Assembly: GCA_029204225.1 (NCBI GenBank)
Contig: CM055107.1
Span: 3,228,706 to 3,292,705, forward strand
DNA length: 64,000 nucleotides
Reading direction: 5' to 3'
From: Diphasiastrum complanatum
Taxonomy: Eukaryota > Streptophyta > Lycopodiopsida > Lycopodiales > Lycopodiaceae
The position numbers and the translations under genes were made by a program. Positions 61,705 to 64,000 of this stretch are shown piece by piece (position 1 is the stretch's first letter; the number at the start of each line of letters is the position of its first letter). A model generated the notes under the pieces. That model ran no database searches. It was not told the origin of the DNA and worked only from the letters and a program-made list of their open reading frames with translations.

Positions 61705-62541
61705 GCTCTGATACCAAATATTACAACCTTAACCCACCGCAAACCGCCAGGTGCTGGTTACCCAACGGGAACCGAACGTCACGATCCAATCCCGTGACCT
61801 GTAACAAGTGATATCCGACCTCCAACCTTGACAGCGTCCCATACCACTGCCAAAGCCATCAGCCATCTCCCACCTCAAGCTAGCACTCATCCTGGCTGTG
61901 CACAAGCGCCCATCATCCACCATCTCCTAGGTAGATAGAATGAATGGCTAATGAGACCTCCTCTTCTTGTATACTTCCAAGGTAGGAGTCTCCAAACCTA
62001 GCACACATCCTAGATCTCGACATGTGGCGACCATGCAGGTCCACGAGCCACTGGTCAAGTCAAAAGGCCCAGTTGACGTTCAGTTAGTAGTTGGGTTTGG
62101 GGCCCAAGGGAGTTGGGTCCCCAACATCACCACTAACCTTATTCCCGTGTTTCGAACACAGAGTTATCTGAACTGCTCCTTGGAGGCTATGAGTCTGCTT
62201 CTTTACAATGAAAGGTCTTGAGACTTCCATGCAAGTCCTCCACAAAATGAAACACTGGAACAATCATACTACTTCTGGTTCCTGTAAGGATCTTGATGTC
62301 CTCAATGTTCAATCTGTCAGCGCTGGACCTACAGCCTAAAAATCAAAATTTTTACACTTCGTTTGATTTGTTTTCCGGCTCAAAAATTGTCCACTTTCTT
62401 GCTGTCCTAAAGCATTGGACTGTCCTCCTCTGGCTCGAATTTCCACACCACAAAATTTCTCGCCCCTTTGATGCTTCTGATCATCGATGGTCCATCAAGG
62501 GTATTTCTGAAAAATTTGCAGCCCTCTTCAACACAACCTTT
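61705..62541 (-). mobile_element. PBS and LTR of a minus-strand retroelement
   Basis: GCTCTGATACCA (61705-61716) is the complement of the tRNA-Met PBS. To the right, the LTR would end on the minus strand with GGTTGTAATA (CA mutated to TA) followed by TT and the PBS, the usual gypsy arrangement. The outer LTR end was not found; the next PBS at 62542 bounds it. Confidence 0.45.
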
Positions 62542-62553
62542 GCTCTGATACCA
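62542..62553 (-). other. Second minus-strand tRNA-Met PBS
   Basis: GCTCTGATACCA followed by AA and TGACAGACTCC (62556), the likely inner end of a different LTR (minus strand ...GTCTGTCA). Its LTR extends right to an unknown point. Confidence 0.5.
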
Positions 62554-63428
62554 AATGACAGACTCCAATCTGAAACTTTACTCTAAACCTAGCACATCAA
62601 GTACACATAGATCTGAAACTTTGAAAGCACGTTCTGTTGAGCTTATGCAAGATTTCGCCTTTGAAGTACGTTATACAGGCTTCTACCATTCATTAAGGGG
62701 TCTTTGTGAAAAAAACTCTTATTTTAAGCATGATGAGCAAGGGTGAGAAGATTGATCTACAAAGTGCTCAGTCTAATGATTTTGTTTCAACTTTGTTTGG
62801 AATTTTCAAATCTGATTTTGATTTCTTTTGATTTTTTTACATAAGTTTTTAAAGCTTTTTCATAACTTTAATCTGATCCATATGGCAAGTCATTTGGATT
62901 AATGTTAAAGAAGTTATGGCAATTATTGTTTTCTAGCTCAATTTTTGCTAGTTTTCTTATTTCAAAATTTTCAAACCTGACCTGAAAATTTTGATGATCC
63001 ATATAAAAATTATATTGTCATGGGTGTCCAGTTCAATGATCATATGAGAAGTCCTTTTACAAAGTCAGATCGAGAGGCTGATTCTTAGGTACCCAATAAC
63101 CTAGCCCATGCATGCTAGCACTATGTAAATAATCATGTACGCATGTAATAGTTGTTCTAAATATTGCGTGCAGTATTTATATCAATGTTCAGTCTAGGAT
63201 AATTACTCAAGTAACAAAAGAGACGTGTAACCTTTTTTTCAACTAAGACCCTCTCCAATTGAAGCACCCCTTCGCCCAGGCACACAAAGAAGAACACCAG
63301 GCTTTCAGTCAAATTGCATAAGAGATCGGTATTTGCGGAGGCTCATGCACTCCTGATATTGCTATATTAAAGGTTCTAATTTTGATACAAAAGAAGTGCT
63401 GCAGAATGTTTTCGCGAGTCATACATAC
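62554..63428. other. UFM1 intron or downstream DNA with LTR sequence
   Basis: The left part is the LTR adjoining the PBS at 62542. I looked for the last UFM1 exon (encoding DGIGINP and [14 protein letters not shown]) on the minus strand here and did not find it. Confidence 0.4.
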
Positions 63429-63815
63429 CATTTGTAATTATAGCACTAGTTTGTGGGGGAACCTTAAATTCTTCAGCGGCAAATTTTAAAACTGCAGTAA
63501 AAGGAGCTTCCTCAGGCACGCTGAACCTGCACAACATAACATAGGGGAATGCATATGGTTTACTATAGTTTATCGATCCGTGCTCCCATGCCCATTTGTA
63601 AGAGCTTTTGAATTTTGTGTAGGAACTGATCAAAGAGCATAAAATGGATAGCTTTGCACGGAATTACAAGCTATTGCAACAAATCGAAGGGAATATTTAC
63701 GAAACAAAAACTTTGTATTCAAAGGGTGGCTGAAGTTGAAGGAAGGACTTACACTTTGTATGGAAGCTTAGGGTCTGAAGTGAGGGTGACTTTGAAAGAA
63801 ACCTTTCCGCCAGAC
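63429..63815 (-). CDS. UFM1: UFM1 (ubiquitin-fold modifier 1), two internal exons
   Basis: A small ubiquitin-like protein conjugated to ribosomal and ER targets by UBA5, UFC1 and UFL1. Exon 63815-63753 follows TCTCGCAG and encodes [20 protein letters not shown] plus two bases, then donor GTAAGT. Exon 63526-63429 follows GTGCAG and encodes [20 protein letters not shown] then [12 protein letters not shown] plus one base, then donor GTATGT. The phases fit (GT+G gives Val) and the sequence is almost identical to plant UFM1. Missing: the start codon exon (higher coordinates; a short ATG exon ending near 63879 is possible but unproven) and the last exon with the C-terminal glycine needed for conjugation. 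The last exon is not visible at lower coordinates to about 61 kb, so either a retroelement-filled intron precedes it or the gene is broken. Confidence 0.9.
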
Positions 63816-64000
63816 CTGCGAGACCACCATCCAGTATAAGAAAACAAACCCTTTCGGATCAGTATCCCATCTCGTCACCTCCGCATCATCAACCAAAATT
63901 GCAAAGGAAATGCCGAATTCAACAAAAAGAGAAGCTAAGATGATGCTGAAATGCAAAGCTACATGGGCTCACATGTTGGATTGGCAGCTGAATTACTCGC

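Overview
The window is nuclear DNA of a land plant with a large, repeat-rich genome. Evidence: a single-exon inositol-polyphosphate kinase of the plant ITPK family, exons of a plant pyrrolidone-carboxyl peptidase and of UFM1 with GT-AG introns, a plant-specific B3 domain of the ABI3/FUS3/LEC2 type, and many Ty1/copia and Ty3/gypsy remnants with plant tRNA-Met primer binding sites. A captured 18S rRNA scrap carries the variant GCACCAAATCCCGAC, which from memory fits spore-bearing plants (fern, lycophyte, bryophyte) better than seed plants. That lineage guess is weak.

Layout. 1-1020: little except a cluster of GGGAACG/GTTCCC palindromes. 1024-8118: a decayed Ty3/gypsy chromovirus (LTR piece, RNase H, integrase zinc finger, integrase C-terminus, chromodomain, 3' LTR). 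Its integrase is interrupted at 1877-6151 by a mosaic: a minus-strand copia LTR and RNase H, a 348-codon chimeric copia ORF, a 63-bp 18S rRNA fragment, a copia gag 5' end, another LTR, and three consecutive exons of a B3 transcription-factor gene with introns kept. 8227-10231: last two exons of a pyroglutamyl peptidase gene. 10.3-19.0 kb: no recognisable gene, one decayed LTR element and a microsatellite. 19097-20038 (-): ITPK, the only complete gene whose family I recognise with confidence. 20.1-25.1 kb: non-coding, with several inverted and tandem repeats and a minus-strand LTR/PBS.

25194-30131: a full-structure but broken Ty1/copia element. 30.7-36.2 kb (-): a broken Ty3/gypsy element. 36.99-40.3 kb: a second copia element cut off inside integrase, joined to GC-richer tandem repeats. 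41.4-42.14 kb (-): a third copia fragment with PBS. 42.1-45.4 kb: nothing recognised. 45374-47743 (-): a probable two-exon gene for a small protein beginning MGNCCS, family unknown. 51356-51883: a CACTA-like MITE. 52073-53853: an ORF1-only LINE-like remnant bounded by (TC)n tracts. 54-63 kb: mini- and microsatellites, LTR/PBS remnants and a GGAACNGTTCC palindrome cluster. 63429-63815 (-): two exons of UFM1.

The host genes belong to unrelated housekeeping pathways (inositol phosphate signalling, N-terminal pyroglutamate removal, ufmylation) and show no sign of joint function; the transposon remnants dominate the sequence. The most unusual structure is the 1877-6151 mosaic, where ribosomal, transcription-factor and retroelement pieces are assembled inside one gypsy integrase.
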